From contig CALLBO010000005.1 of assembly GCA_937998875.1 (NCBI GenBank), positions 1 through 64,000 on the forward strand: 64,000 bases of DNA, read 5' to 3'. This stretch comes from an uncultured Granulosicoccaceae bacterium (GTDB taxonomy: Bacteria > Pseudomonadota > Gammaproteobacteria > Granulosicoccales > Granulosicoccaceae). Shown piece by piece: positions 55,479 through 64,000 of the stretch. The first letter of the stretch is position 1. Each line of letters begins with the position of its first letter. Below the pieces are notes generated by a model. The model had not been told where the DNA came from. It was given only the letters and a program-made list of their open reading frames with translations, and searched no databases. Made by a program: the position numbers and the translations under genes.

Positions 55479-55751
55479 TCCGGAAGTAAAAGCACGTTAC
55501 AAAAGGTAGGCAGACTGGCCGAGGCGGGCCTGCCACACTACTGCGCGGATATGCTGGCACCGTTCTTAGCATGCGAGATATTCGTTTTTCCGGCCAGTGG
55601 TTATCTCAATCTGCGCCAATATTCTTTTGCTGGATCTGTCAATTTCGCTATCGCCGGCTGGCGAGACTTGTATTGCATAAGTTACAGTATTGCTGACTCG
55701 TTGTTTTGTTTTTGAGACACTACGACCCAGACAATTTCTGGTGTAACTTTT

Positions 55752-56690
55752 GTGGCCGTGTTTAAGCTTTTTTCTACCCTATTTCTTGCGCTGATTTTGG
55801 CTGCCTGCGACGGTGATAGTGCAGCCACGGCAATTGTGCTGGATGACCGGGGCGCGGCAGCCGATCGGGTAGATCAATCAGGACTTTCCGGAGCAGATCC
55901 GGATCAGACCGGCGCGCAAGATCCCGGGGCAGGTGTAAGTGCTGCGGGTGCTGCGACAATTACCGATGTCGTGTTGATAACGGGGCAATCGAATGCGCTG
56001 GGTAGTCAAACCACATTTGACCCGGCACTCGATCAGCCGGTCGACCGGTTTTATGCCTATACAAACAATGGCTGGCAGATTGCGAACTTAGCCCAGGTGT
56101 GGGACCTTGGCTGGCATCCTGCCAGAGGTCTTGACGGTGATCCGCATAATAACTTTGGCTTCCATTTCGGCAAAACAATCGTGTCGCAAAGAAGTGACAG
56201 GGTGGTCGGCATTATTTTGGTCACAGCACCTGGAGAGGGTATTGCTCACTGGGATACTGATGGGTTTTTCTACCGCAAGCTTCGCAACAAGACACTTCTG
56301 GCGCTAAACGATCTGCCGCACAAGTCAATGCTGGACGGCATTCTATGGCATCAGGGTGAAACCGACTGGAGTAGCTCCGGGTCCAATGATCCTGATCTTG
56401 AAGAGTTTCCTCCAAATGATTACTACAGTAACAAGCTTTGGGCATTGATCAGTAGTTTGCGAATGGAGAACTGGTTTACTGCCGACCGGCCATTCATTTG
56501 TGGTGAGACAGCCAGATCCCCGATCAACTCCCGCCTGAATGCGTTGAATAGAGACAACGATGGCTGGACTGCGTGTGTGCCCGGTGCGGGATTGTCAACC
56601 CATGACGAGGAGCAGGTTCACTTTACCGCTGAGAGTTTGCGTCAGCTGGGTGCCAACTACGCTGATGTGTACCTTCAAATGACGCGATAG
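55752..56690 (+). CDS. SASA-type SGNH esterase lipoprotein 2
   Basis: A 312-residue protein starting with GTG at 55752 and a lipoprotein signal ending LAAC. A short Asp/Ala/Gly linker leads straight to the catalytic domain: VVLITGQSNALGSQT, LAQVWDLGWHPARG, LWHQGETDWSSSGS and VHFTAES with the catalytic His. It lacks the Cys-framed GDGWGW motif of its two neighbours. It resembles the first gene over the whole catalytic domain, so the set arose by duplication. Confidence 0.86.
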   Translation: MAVFKLFSTLFLALILAACDGDSAATAIVLDDRGAAADRVDQSGLSGADPDQTGAQDPGAGVSAAGAATITDVVLITGQSNALGSQTTFDPALDQPVDRFYAYTNNGWQIANLAQVWDLGWHPARGLDGDPHNNFGFHFGKTIVSQRSDRVVGIILVTAPGEGIAHWDTDGFFYRKLRNKTLLALNDLPHKSMLDGILWHQGETDWSSSGSNDPDLEEFPPNDYYSNKLWALISSLRMENWFTADRPFICGETARSPINSRLNALNRDNDGWTACVPGAGLSTHDEEQVHFTAESLRQLGANYADVYLQMTR

Positions 56691-56973
56691 TGTTACCGAC
56701 ACTTGTGTCTGGTTGTCGTGGTGGTTTTTCTAAAATTTAGTACAACTCAAGTTTGAGTGACCCAAAGTCCGGGGAACCCTTGAGAATTGACGAAGACGCC
56801 AGACTCCGAAGTGTGACTCTGGCCGGCCTTCCCACAATTTAGACAACAGTATCGTCAAAGCATGCCGCTGGCACTTAGTGGTCAGATTTTTTCAGTGATG
56901 ATACGAATTTGGCCCGATAAGTAAGCAGGGCCTGCCATCGGTTGGCTGTGAATAATCAATTATCCGGTGAAGG

Positions 56974-58077
56974 TTGATGGGATTCCCTGAGCTCGCAGTA
57001 ACTCGAATCAGAACGTTTTTTGTTATTCTCTTGATAGGGCTGATTATCGTTGGCGGGCTGAGCGGTTGTAGAGGTGGCTGCGATCCAGACTCGGATGTTG
57101 TCTGTGAAGACTCAGACAGTGGACAAGTCGGTAATAGCCAGAATTTATCAGCAACCGACAATTCTGGTGATGCTTCTGTACCGTTATGTTCTATACCAGG
57201 TAGTGATGCAGACGGCGATGGATACGGTTTTGAAAATGGTGCGTCTTGCAGGCTCGCGGTACATTCCGGTGTTACCGATGAAGCGGCAACTATAGATGAA
57301 ATAAACCATGTAATTGTTGTAACCGGTCAGTCGAATGTGGAAGCACCGGAGACCGCCTTCGATCCAATACTCGACAAACCGCACCCGAGAGTTTTTGCGT
57401 TTACAGATGAGGGTTGGCAGATAGCCGATTTGCATCAGGTGTGGGACGAGAATGCGCATCCTGGAAATCATTCGTTAACCGATCCTGCGAACTCACCGAA
57501 CAATAATTTCGTGTTCCATTTCGGTAAGTCTTTAGCGCAACTAGATGAGACAGCGGTCCCGGCCTTTATCGTACTTGCTGCACCGGGTAAGGGCATCGCC
57601 CACTGGGATTACGAGTCGTCGTTTTACTTAAAGATGCGTGAAAAAATCTCCACTGCACTTTCAATGATTCCGCATCGCGACACGATTGATGTCATGTTGT
57701 GGCATCAAGGTGAGAGCGACTGGCTGTATGAAGGAACGTCTGACCCTTTGGCTACCGAGTTTGTTGATAAAGACTCCGCTGAGTACAAGATCTACTACAA
57801 GCTTAAGCTCGATCGCGCAATTGCCAACTTTCGTTCCGAGCCATGGGCCAAACCGGACCTGCCGTTCATTTGTGGTGAGACACGTATAGCTGAGGGTGTT
57901 AATCAGCATCTTATGGCGTTGAACAATAACGCAGACAGCAACAGCGCCTGTGTTGCCACAACAGATCTGCCCTATCTGCTTTCTGACCCGACTGGCAATC
58001 ACTTTTCAGCGGCCGGATTGCGAGAGCTGGGCCGCCGCTATATGCAACAATATCTTGAGATAATCACACGCCGGTAA
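56974..58077 (+). CDS. SASA-type SGNH esterase lipoprotein 3
   Basis: A 367-residue protein with an N-terminal hydrophobic helix ending GGLSGC, likely a lipoprotein signal. One variant of the Cys-framed motif, CSIPGSDADGDGYGFENG, ending ASCRL, precedes the catalytic domain: VVTGQSNVEAPET, LHQVWDENAHPGN, LWHQGESDWLYEG and NHFSAAG. The GQSN block, WHQGE block and final His are all present. In the second block the positions match gene 2 more than gene 1 (SDW or TDW). Confidence 0.86.
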   Translation: MMGFPELAVTRIRTFFVILLIGLIIVGGLSGCRGGCDPDSDVVCEDSDSGQVGNSQNLSATDNSGDASVPLCSIPGSDADGDGYGFENGASCRLAVHSGVTDEAATIDEINHVIVVTGQSNVEAPETAFDPILDKPHPRVFAFTDEGWQIADLHQVWDENAHPGNHSLTDPANSPNNNFVFHFGKSLAQLDETAVPAFIVLAAPGKGIAHWDYESSFYLKMREKISTALSMIPHRDTIDVMLWHQGESDWLYEGTSDPLATEFVDKDSAEYKIYYKLKLDRAIANFRSEPWAKPDLPFICGETRIAEGVNQHLMALNNNADSNSACVATTDLPYLLSDPTGNHFSAAGLRELGRRYMQQYLEIITRR

Positions 58078-58137
58078 TGCCTGCCTGCGCTTAAATTGTT
58101 ACAGTACTCCACAGTCATTCACAGGTGGAGCTGATCA

Positions 58138-58956
58138 ATGAGAACCACACCAACCGGGCGGCGCATTGGTGACAAAGGCGCTACGCTCAGCAAAGAAGAG
58201 CTGACAAAAAATTGGTTGCCGCGTTATACCGGTATGCCGCTGGAAAACTTTGGCGACTACATTCTTTTAACTAATTTTTCTGATTACGTTACAACATTTG
58301 CCAGGCGTTTTGATTGTAGGATTTACGGTGAGAGTCGGCCAATGCAGGCTGCGACCAACCAGCACGGAATCACTATTATTAACTTTGGTATCGGCTCTGC
58401 CAATGCTGCAACTATTATGGATTTATTGACTGCGGTAAATCCCAGGGCGGTTTTGTTTCTGGGTAAGTGCGGTGGTCTAAAAGCCTCTACCGAGATTGGC
58501 AATTTCATTCTGCCGATTGCGGCAATCAGAGGTGAAGGTACCAGTGATGATTATCTGCACCCGATGGTACCCGCGCTGCCATCATTTAAACTACACAAAT
58601 TTGTATCAAACAAAGTGGCTGAGCGAGATCTTGAGTATCGAACCGGGGTTGTTTATACCAGCAACCGTCGCGTCTGGGAGCACGATAAAGCATTCCATGC
58701 AAAGCTGCACGAGATGACCTGCATCGGTATAGATATGGAGACAGCAACACTTTTTATTGTTGGTCATGCTAATCAAATAGCCCGTGGTGCTCTCTTGTTG
58801 GTGTCAGATGTGCCGATCACACCGGATGGTGTGAAGATGGAAGATGCAGATCGCAAAACCACAGACCAGTGGGCACCGATTCATCTTGAGCTTGGTGTCG
58901 AGGCCATGACCGAGATTGGTAGCCAGGGCGAACAGATCAAGCATTTTCGCTATTAA
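58138..58956 (+). CDS. AMP nucleosidase-like enzyme
   Basis: A 272-residue phosphorylase-superfamily (PNP/UDP) protein. NFGIGSANAATIMDLL and VLFLGKCGGLK contain the nucleoside-phosphate-binding loops, and IGIDMETATLFIVGHAN carries the ribose-binding Glu. The long N-terminal YTGMPLENFGDYILLTNF region matches the short AMP nucleosidase type. It would cleave AMP to adenine and ribose 5-phosphate. No functional link to the esterase genes is evident. Confidence 0.85.
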   Translation: MRTTPTGRRIGDKGATLSKEELTKNWLPRYTGMPLENFGDYILLTNFSDYVTTFARRFDCRIYGESRPMQAATNQHGITIINFGIGSANAATIMDLLTAVNPRAVLFLGKCGGLKASTEIGNFILPIAAIRGEGTSDDYLHPMVPALPSFKLHKFVSNKVAERDLEYRTGVVYTSNRRVWEHDKAFHAKLHEMTCIGIDMETATLFIVGHANQIARGALLLVSDVPITPDGVKMEDADRKTTDQWAPIHLELGVEAMTEIGSQGEQIKHFRY

Positions 58957-59166
58957 TTCACGCTTCTGCCATTGTTGGTCGAGCGGTTTGTTACGCCAGA
59001 CAGTTTTTAGAGGGTGTATGGCGAACTTTTCTCTCTATCGTTTGTCAAGAGCGATAGGATTCGTGAGTCGAGGCAGTCCGACCACCCGGCGTTAGCGTCT
59101 CTCAGTTGATATCTGATTAGCGTATCTGGTCAATGCATCTGGTCAATTAAGAGCCCGGGAGGCTGA

Positions 59167-59880
59167 ATGAATATACTGAAGTTGTCTCTACTGCCTGTGC
59201 TGTTGTGGATTCCATTTGCCGCCAAATCGAATCCAATGGTAGAACTCTATACGTCTCAAGGTTGCTACTCGTGTCCTGCCGCTGACAAATTTCTGGGTGA
59301 GTTAATAAAGAAAAGACCTGACGTAGTCGCTCTCGAGTTTCATGTCGATTACTGGGATGATCTGCGATATGGCTCAGCTGGTGTCTGGAAGGATCCGTTC
59401 TCCAACCCGGCCTACAGTGCAAGACAACGTCGTTACAACAAAATCGAGCTTGCGGGCAAGCGTGGTGTTTACACGCCACAGATGATAATTAACGGACGTA
59501 CAGCGCAAGTAGGATCAAGCAAAGGTCCAGTAATGAGAGCACTTGACAAGAAAATGCCCGAGGTAGATATCACAGCGTCAGTTGCAGAAAATCAGCTAAC
59601 TGTTGATATTAAAGATAAACACAAAAGCGGCACGACAGTGTGGCTCGCACTATTTGACCCGATACATTCGACTGCAGTTACCCATGGCGAGAACCACGAC
59701 AAAACCATGGTGAATCATCATGTGGTACGAGAACTGATTTCTCTTGGGCCGTGGCAGGGTGATGAGATCAGTCAGACATTTCAGCTGCCGGCAAGTGCCG
59801 GCAATCACAGCTGTGCGGTGTTTTTACAGGATGAATCATTAGGGCAGGTGCGGGGCGCTACCTATTGTAAAACGATATAA
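59167..59880 (+). CDS. Exported DUF1223 thioredoxin-fold protein
   Basis: A 237-residue protein with a signal peptide (to about residue 20), then VELYTSQGCYSCPAADKFL with a redox Cys33-Tyr-Ser-Cys36 motif, FHVDYWDDL and a GVYTPQMIINGR cis-Pro-like segment. It belongs to DUF1223, a periplasmic thioredoxin-like family of unknown substrate. A C-terminal beta domain contains further cysteines. Confidence 0.87.
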   Translation: MNILKLSLLPVLLWIPFAAKSNPMVELYTSQGCYSCPAADKFLGELIKKRPDVVALEFHVDYWDDLRYGSAGVWKDPFSNPAYSARQRRYNKIELAGKRGVYTPQMIINGRTAQVGSSKGPVMRALDKKMPEVDITASVAENQLTVDIKDKHKSGTTVWLALFDPIHSTAVTHGENHDKTMVNHHVVRELISLGPWQGDEISQTFQLPASAGNHSCAVFLQDESLGQVRGATYCKTI

Positions 59881-59943
59881 ATAAACCGCCAGCAAGTGCT
59901 GTTTGTAACAGCGCCAACCGTGGTCTTCACTTTATATATTGAC

Positions 59944-59975
59944 CTCCACCGCTCCACCGCTCCACCGCTCCACGG
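59944..59975 (+). repeat. Octamer tandem repeat CTCCACCG x4
   Basis: Three exact CTCCACCG units and a fourth with the last two bases changed to GG (59944-59975) lie in the gap after the DUF1223 gene. The cause is probably replication slippage; copy number may vary between strains. Confidence 0.7.
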
Positions 59976-60069
59976 CTTTTAAGGTGATGACCGACTACTC
60001 TGTAGCCCTGACGCTAAAAGATCTGACTTTTCACTCGCGCGTGTTTCTTTATTTCGACTGAACTGGTTT

Positions 60070-60561
60070 TTAGTACTGTGAGTAAACCTGGATATCTCCG
60101 GAGTCGGTAAAAGACAAAACGTCGTAATCATTTGGTGTACGGCTTGCCATACCGGGTGACATCATTGGCATACCCGGTGCACTCAGCCCCTTTATATCAG
60201 TGGGCCTTTCGTTCAAGAGTCGATCGATGTCATTGGCCGGTACGTGTCCTTCAATGACGTATCCATCGACAATCGCGGTATGGCAGGAATGCAATTTCGG
60301 GTCTGTCAGCCCGAATTTGGTTTTGATGGAATCCATATTGTCATGATCAATTGCGCTTACCTGGTACCCCTCTTCTTCAAGGTAAGTAACCCACTCTTTG
60401 CAACAACCACATGTAGCGCTTTTATAAACGGTGATTTCCGCTTTGTGATTCGTCGCGTTTGCTGTCAATCCGATATTTTTCGATGTTGATGATTCAGGCT
60501 GGCAAGCGGTTACAGCCGCTGAAAGTAATACCATTGACGACAAGGTGAGTATCTTATTCAT
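60070..60561 (-). CDS. DUF411 copper-related lipoprotein
   Basis: A 163-residue protein with a lipoprotein signal ending TAC (Cys20). The DUF411 core has YKSATCGCCKEWVTYL (Cys51, 53 and 54) and a second site LHSCHTAIVDGYVIEGHVP (Cys93, with His91 and His94). DUF411 proteins are small periplasmic metal-binding proteins often found with copper resistance genes. It is the third gene of a minus-strand copper-handling group. Confidence 0.87.
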   Translation of the reverse strand: MNKILTLSSMVLLSAAVTACQPESSTSKNIGLTANATNHKAEITVYKSATCGCCKEWVTYLEEEGYQVSAIDHDNMDSIKTKFGLTDPKLHSCHTAIVDGYVIEGHVPANDIDRLLNERPTDIKGLSAPGMPMMSPGMASRTPNDYDVLSFTDSGDIQVYSQY

Positions 60562-60598
60562 ATTGATTTTTTCAGTCTTAGTGCGTAGGTAGTATTGT

Positions 60599-61144
60599 CT
60601 ATTTCAATAGTTTTTCAAGAATTGATGACTTTTTTTCAGGCATCTCAATTATACCGTCAACCTGTGTTCCATTGACTTGCTCCTGCCACGAGCGTTGCTC
60701 TTCAGGCCAGGTATTTTTTATAAAAGACAACACAGCGATGATCTCATCATCTGTCAAAATATCCTTATAGACTGGCATTATCGTTTTATAGGAATCATCA
60801 CCTATAACTACCAAAGGGCCGTACTTGGTGATTTCGAATAGCAGATCGTCTGAGTGATGCCAGGTATGGCCGGATGCGTCGTGCGGTGGTGCCGGCAAAT
60901 ATCCATTGGTATCACGAATGCGCCAATCCGGCTGGCCTTCGAGGTATTTTCCATGGCAGGAGGCGCAGTTTGCCTGATAGATCACCTCACCTGCCTGAAC
61001 GACCGCGAGATCATCTGCCCGCAGTGATATTCTTATTCCGTCTGTGCCGTCAGAGGCCAGCACACCCGTCGAGACACTGGCCCAGACCCCGACAATAAAT
61101 AACGCCAGTAGTAATAAGATTCGATAAGTCAGGATTCTATTCAC
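60599..61144 (-). CDS. Exported mono-heme cytochrome c
   Basis: A 181-residue protein with a signal peptide or anchor (residues 7-30), then heme site CASCH (Cys60, Cys63, His64) and a probable axial Met in TIMPVYKDIL. It resembles class I cytochromes from copper-resistance or oxidase regions (ANCASCHGKYLEGQP). It lies between the multicopper oxidase and DUF411 genes, so it may pass electrons to or from the oxidase. Confidence 0.88.
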   Translation of the reverse strand: MNRILTYRILLLLALFIVGVWASVSTGVLASDGTDGIRISLRADDLAVVQAGEVIYQANCASCHGKYLEGQPDWRIRDTNGYLPAPPHDASGHTWHHSDDLLFEITKYGPLVVIGDDSYKTIMPVYKDILTDDEIIAVLSFIKNTWPEEQRSWQEQVNGTQVDGIIEMPEKKSSILEKLLK

Positions 61145-61252
61145 TATTCGATGCTCTTGCTTTAGTAGTCATGTATTTTGCTGAACTATGGTTTAAGTCC
61201 TGCGCAGACAACTTGGTTCAGATAGCACATTTGCTAGCTGAAGTTTTGTTGT

Positions 61253-62665
61253 TCAGGTAACTCGTACCAGAGCACCAAGGCCTGCAGCGTGATGTTCCAG
61301 GGCATGACAATGAAACAACCACTCCCCCGGATTGTCGGCAACAAAAGCAAATTCCATGACTTGATTGGGCATAAGCAGCGGGCTGTCGACCCAACGCGGA
61401 CGTGTTAGTGTATTGCCATCGATTGTCAACAATTTCATATGATGGCCATGCAAATGCATAGGATGCGGGAATGCAGTTTTGTTTTGGATAGTCAGTTTGA
61501 TAGAAGTGCCTTTCTTAGTATCAATTAGAGGTGCCATCTTTAACTTGTTGCCTATCACGTCATTAATAGCCCAGACATAACCTTGCTGTGCTATTTCTCG
61601 AAGCCCCATCCATTCACCGTCGAGCTTAGCGCGACGAAGCCCGCCCATGGCACCACCCGCTATCGTGATGTCGTGGGCAATCGCTTCTGATAAATCGGGC
61701 TCCGGCAAGTCGGCTGACGCGAGTTTTATGGAACTTTGTAATGAGGAATCTCTTAGTGCTTCGTCTTCGTAGACGAAACTGGTTAAATCAAAAGACTCTC
61801 GATAAAAGCTGTCTATCACCGGCATTCGCGAACCAGGCTCGCCGCTCATGTCGACTATCAGATCTACACGACCGGCAGCGCCAACGATAACCGGCTCTGT
61901 CACTTCGTATGGCTCGACAGGTTGTCCGTCTATAGCGATTACCGAAGGAATTAGATCACCAAACGACAAGGCAAAATTACGCGCGTTAGATGCATTGATT
62001 AGTCGTATGCGAAGACGCTCACCGGATCGAACTTTGACAATGTCACGGAAACGGCCGTTCACCGTTGGCACGTTACCTATACGACCAGCGTGTGAACGAT
62101 CATGACCAGAACCGAAGTCATCGCTTATCGATGCATCGTCACGTAAACGCCAGTCGTCAATCATCCAGGTGAGGTCACGGTCAACTGTCGGAGGACTGCG
62201 CTCTTCAATAATCAGTGGCCCATATAACCCCCTGCCGACCTGCTCATACGCATTTACATGCGAGTGATACCAGTAGGTACCGCTATCTGGCGGGGTAAAC
62301 TCATACTCAAAAGAATCTCCCGACTGTATAGCCGGTTGCGTTAAACCAGCGACTCCATCCATAGCGTTAGGCAGTCGGATACCATGCCAGTGCACTGCGG
62401 TGGGGACTTCAAGCGCGTTATGGATAGTTGCCGCTAACGCCTCGCCGTGACGGATACGTATCGGTGTGCCTGGCACCTGTCCATTAAACCCCCATACCTG
62501 AGTAGCTGGAAAGTCCGGCCCTACGATATTTGTCTTGCCAGCCTCAGCCGAAATCCTGAACTGCCTACGCACACTATTGGCTCGCGCTTCATTGGCAGTT
62601 GCTGCGAACCATGTGTTGGTGAGAGAGAATGTACCCCCTAGCTTAAGAAACAATCGCCTATTCAT
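61253..62665 (-). CDS. Multicopper oxidase with Tat signal (CopA/CueO-like)
   Basis: A 470-residue periplasmic multicopper oxidase. RRLFLK at residues 3-8 is a twin-arginine signal. The four copper motifs are HWHG (92-95), HSH (134-136), HPMHLHGH and HCHALEHHAAGL (Cys453, His458, with Leu463 at the axial position of the type 1 copper). It would oxidise Cu(I) or organic substrates and reduce oxygen. It is first in the minus-strand run with cytochrome c and DUF411, which supports copper detoxification. Confidence 0.92.
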   Translation of the reverse strand: MNRRLFLKLGGTFSLTNTWFAATANEARANSVRRQFRISAEAGKTNIVGPDFPATQVWGFNGQVPGTPIRIRHGEALAATIHNALEVPTAVHWHGIRLPNAMDGVAGLTQPAIQSGDSFEYEFTPPDSGTYWYHSHVNAYEQVGRGLYGPLIIEERSPPTVDRDLTWMIDDWRLRDDASISDDFGSGHDRSHAGRIGNVPTVNGRFRDIVKVRSGERLRIRLINASNARNFALSFGDLIPSVIAIDGQPVEPYEVTEPVIVGAAGRVDLIVDMSGEPGSRMPVIDSFYRESFDLTSFVYEDEALRDSSLQSSIKLASADLPEPDLSEAIAHDITIAGGAMGGLRRAKLDGEWMGLREIAQQGYVWAINDVIGNKLKMAPLIDTKKGTSIKLTIQNKTAFPHPMHLHGHHMKLLTIDGNTLTRPRWVDSPLLMPNQVMEFAFVADNPGEWLFHCHALEHHAAGLGALVRVT

Positions 62666-62977
62666 ATAACTAAACTCTTTGTTAAGTGAAACAGGATTAG
62701 TATATTTACGTCATGAGATTGAATCATGATAGCAAATAAAAATTGTTTGTGTGTTAAGCACCTACCCAATCTGAACTGTCAGTATGCCTCTATAACTGAC
62801 ACTAAAGTTCACTCACCAGAAATCCACACGACACCGATAGTTCGGAATAGTTGGCCTACTTTTCTAGTCGTAGCTGTAACTGCGCAATAGAAAGCGTGGG
62901 CCGCTGACTGCAACAGTTATCTCTAATATTGGTACGAATACATCTGCACTTGTCGGCTGCGGGGCAGCTCACTGGAT
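62666..62977. other. Intergenic region upstream of the multicopper oxidase
   Basis: This 312-base interval should hold the promoter of the copper group on the minus strand. No coding frame, repeat or clear operator was recognised. Confidence 0.4.
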
Positions 62978-64000
62978 TTAGTTGCTTAACCGCTGATAGA
63001 AAATCTCGCTACCGGTCAGTGTCTCACTGAAAAGGTTTGTTGCTCCCAGGGGTTGTGGTAGTACACAGAAAGCCCTGACCGATTCAGATACTCGTTGTAC
63101 CCCGCATTGTATCTGTTCGTCTGTCGGGTCAGTGTCTGTCGGAAGCGTCAGCACAGCTTCATTAACTGTGTCGGGTAACTCTGACAATGGCGATGTAATA
63201 CCGGCTAAGCTGTTATCGATCACTGTTCTCGCATTTGAGAATTGTGCGTCGATTGCTGTACCGGTTGTAAGCGTACTCGTCCAGTTGCTATCCACATCGC
63301 AGTCCTGCATTGCAGTTGTACAGTTTTGTACAATTAGTATGTTTGCTGTGTCATCAATGAAATCGCGCTGCCTTGGCAGTGTCAGGTCTGTCGGGTGCTG
63401 TGCAAAAGTAACTGTACCGGTATCAGTCGAGTAGGTCTGCAGATAAGTCTGGGTGCCGTTCTGATTCAGGTCAGCTTCAATTACCGTAGCGCCATCAGGC
63501 AGCGAGATAATAGTTGCTTGTAGTAGCGTATTGTTGCTTCGGGTCAGTTGCCTGACAGTCAGAGTGCTGTTCTGTCGCAGCAGGTAAATCGTGCGTTCAT
63601 TATTAGTGTTGAAGAAGTAGCTGGCAGAGAGCGTGTCGCTGCTGGCGGTAATGGTCTCTGAATTGGCTTGAGTGTAGCGAAGTGTTGTATCAAAGGCATC
63701 GCTGACATTATCGTCAGGTATACCGGTGCCTGCGATCAGGGAATTTAGTATTGTAGCAACCTTCTCTTGTAGTGTGCTGAGTTGGGTTGCCAGTTGCTGG
63801 GCCTGCGATATATTTTCGTTGCGTGCAATCAATTGTTGCAATGATTGAGGTACAAGCTGAGAAACATCCAGCGATCCTGTAAATCCGTCATTGTCGGTAG
63901 CCACGCTTGAATCACCATTGGCCACGGTTTCACTGACCATATCTCCCGAACTGTTTGTGCCATTTGTGTCTGGATCTATGACATCAATGGGTCCGCCATC
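62978..64000 (-). CDS. Ser/Thr/Asn/Asp-rich exported-type protein (partial at its N-terminus)
   Basis: The frame is open to the window edge, so at least 340 residues are present and the start lies outside. The visible part is rich in Thr, Ser, Asn, Asp and Gln, low in Lys, with three pairs of cysteines (NCTTAMQDCDVD, QCGVQ, FCVLPQ). A helical segment near SQLVPQSLQQLIARNENIS is followed by beta-rich strands. Composition fits a secreted or surface protein. No known domain is recognised. Confidence 0.6.
   Translation of the reverse strand, partial: DGGPIDVIDPDTNGTNSSGDMVSETVANGDSSVATDNDGFTGSLDVSQLVPQSLQQLIARNENISQAQQLATQLSTLQEKVATILNSLIAGTGIPDDNVSDAFDTTLRYTQANSETITASSDTLSASYFFNTNNERTIYLLRQNSTLTVRQLTRSNNTLLQATIISLPDGATVIEADLNQNGTQTYLQTYSTDTGTVTFAQHPTDLTLPRQRDFIDDTANILIVQNCTTAMQDCDVDSNWTSTLTTGTAIDAQFSNARTVIDNSLAGITSPLSELPDTVNEAVLTLPTDTDPTDEQIQCGVQRVSESVRAFCVLPQPLGATNLFSETLTGSEIFYQRLSN

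Noticed and set aside
1-64000. CRISPR arrays, prophage or intact insertion sequences
   Set aside because: No regularly spaced direct repeats, phage structural genes, integrases or transposases were seen in the window.

Overview
The window looks like chromosomal DNA from a marine gammaproteobacterium of moderate G+C. The basis is the gene content: a glyQ-glyS-gmhB run, trmB, a pqiA/pqiB/pqiC lipid-transport set, a type IV pilus/type II secretion-like operon, a DUF2849-CysI-DUF934 sulfite reductase module, and many lipoproteins and envelope proteins. I cannot fix the genus from the sequence; Arenicellales or Granulosicoccaceae-like bacteria are a guess. There is no rRNA, tRNA, CRISPR array, intact insertion sequence or prophage.

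Layout. 1-4203: a partial rhodanese, a small-molecule kinase next to a barrel aldolase, an acetyltransferase and an MFS transporter. 4338-12730: a compact co-directional operon for a pilus- or pseudopilus-like machine (ATPase, inner-membrane platform, GspL/PilM-like, GspM/PilO-like, a small exported protein, three prepilins) with no secretin or prepilin peptidase beside it. 12920-13960: a plant-type leucine-rich-repeat lipoprotein. 14631-20516: an Frc-like sugar ABC transporter with a divergent ROK regulator, a palindromic operator candidate and an intercistronic hairpin, then a Gfo/Idh/MocA oxidoreductase. 20991-24516: exported small proteins, a Ser/Thr kinase and a eukaryotic-type glutamine synthetase (GSII). 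25080-28607: glyQ, glyS, gmhB. 28721-31698: assimilatory sulfite reductase module with a divergent Lrp-family regulator.

31786-38470 is an accessory-looking stretch of single small genes (acetyltransferases, luciferase-like, GFA family). It holds a PhoX remnant joined to a partial acetyltransferase copy, a photolyase broken by a one-base frameshift, and a second photolyase-like protein with its domains in swapped order. 38589-47201 (minus strand) carries an ABC exporter, a TraF-like outer-membrane protein, a zinc peptidase, a TatD hydrolase, an aldo/keto reductase and an SLC13/TrkA-C transporter. 47734-52504 carries trmB and a pqi operon in which PqiA is split into two genes. 52725-58956 carries a class III aminotransferase, three related SASA-type SGNH esterase lipoproteins and an AMP nucleosidase-like enzyme. 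59167-62665 holds a thioredoxin-like DUF1223 protein and a copper-handling group (multicopper oxidase, cytochrome c, DUF411 lipoprotein). A Ser/Thr/Asn/Asp-rich protein runs off the right edge.

Themes: sugar uptake (ABC transporter, possibly served by the distant kinase and aldolase), envelope biogenesis (pqi, gmhB, TraF-like, pseudopilus), light-damage repair, copper handling and extracellular deacetylation of glycans. Repeats include a MITE-like element with 24-bp inverted ends present twice (20613-20794 and about 36211-36363), a repeat-rich intergenic island (40751-41017) and short tandem repeats. Least explained are the orphan pseudopilus operon, the triplicated esterase lipoproteins, and the ROK regulator, whose homologous N-terminus extends upstream of any ATG, GTG or TTG.
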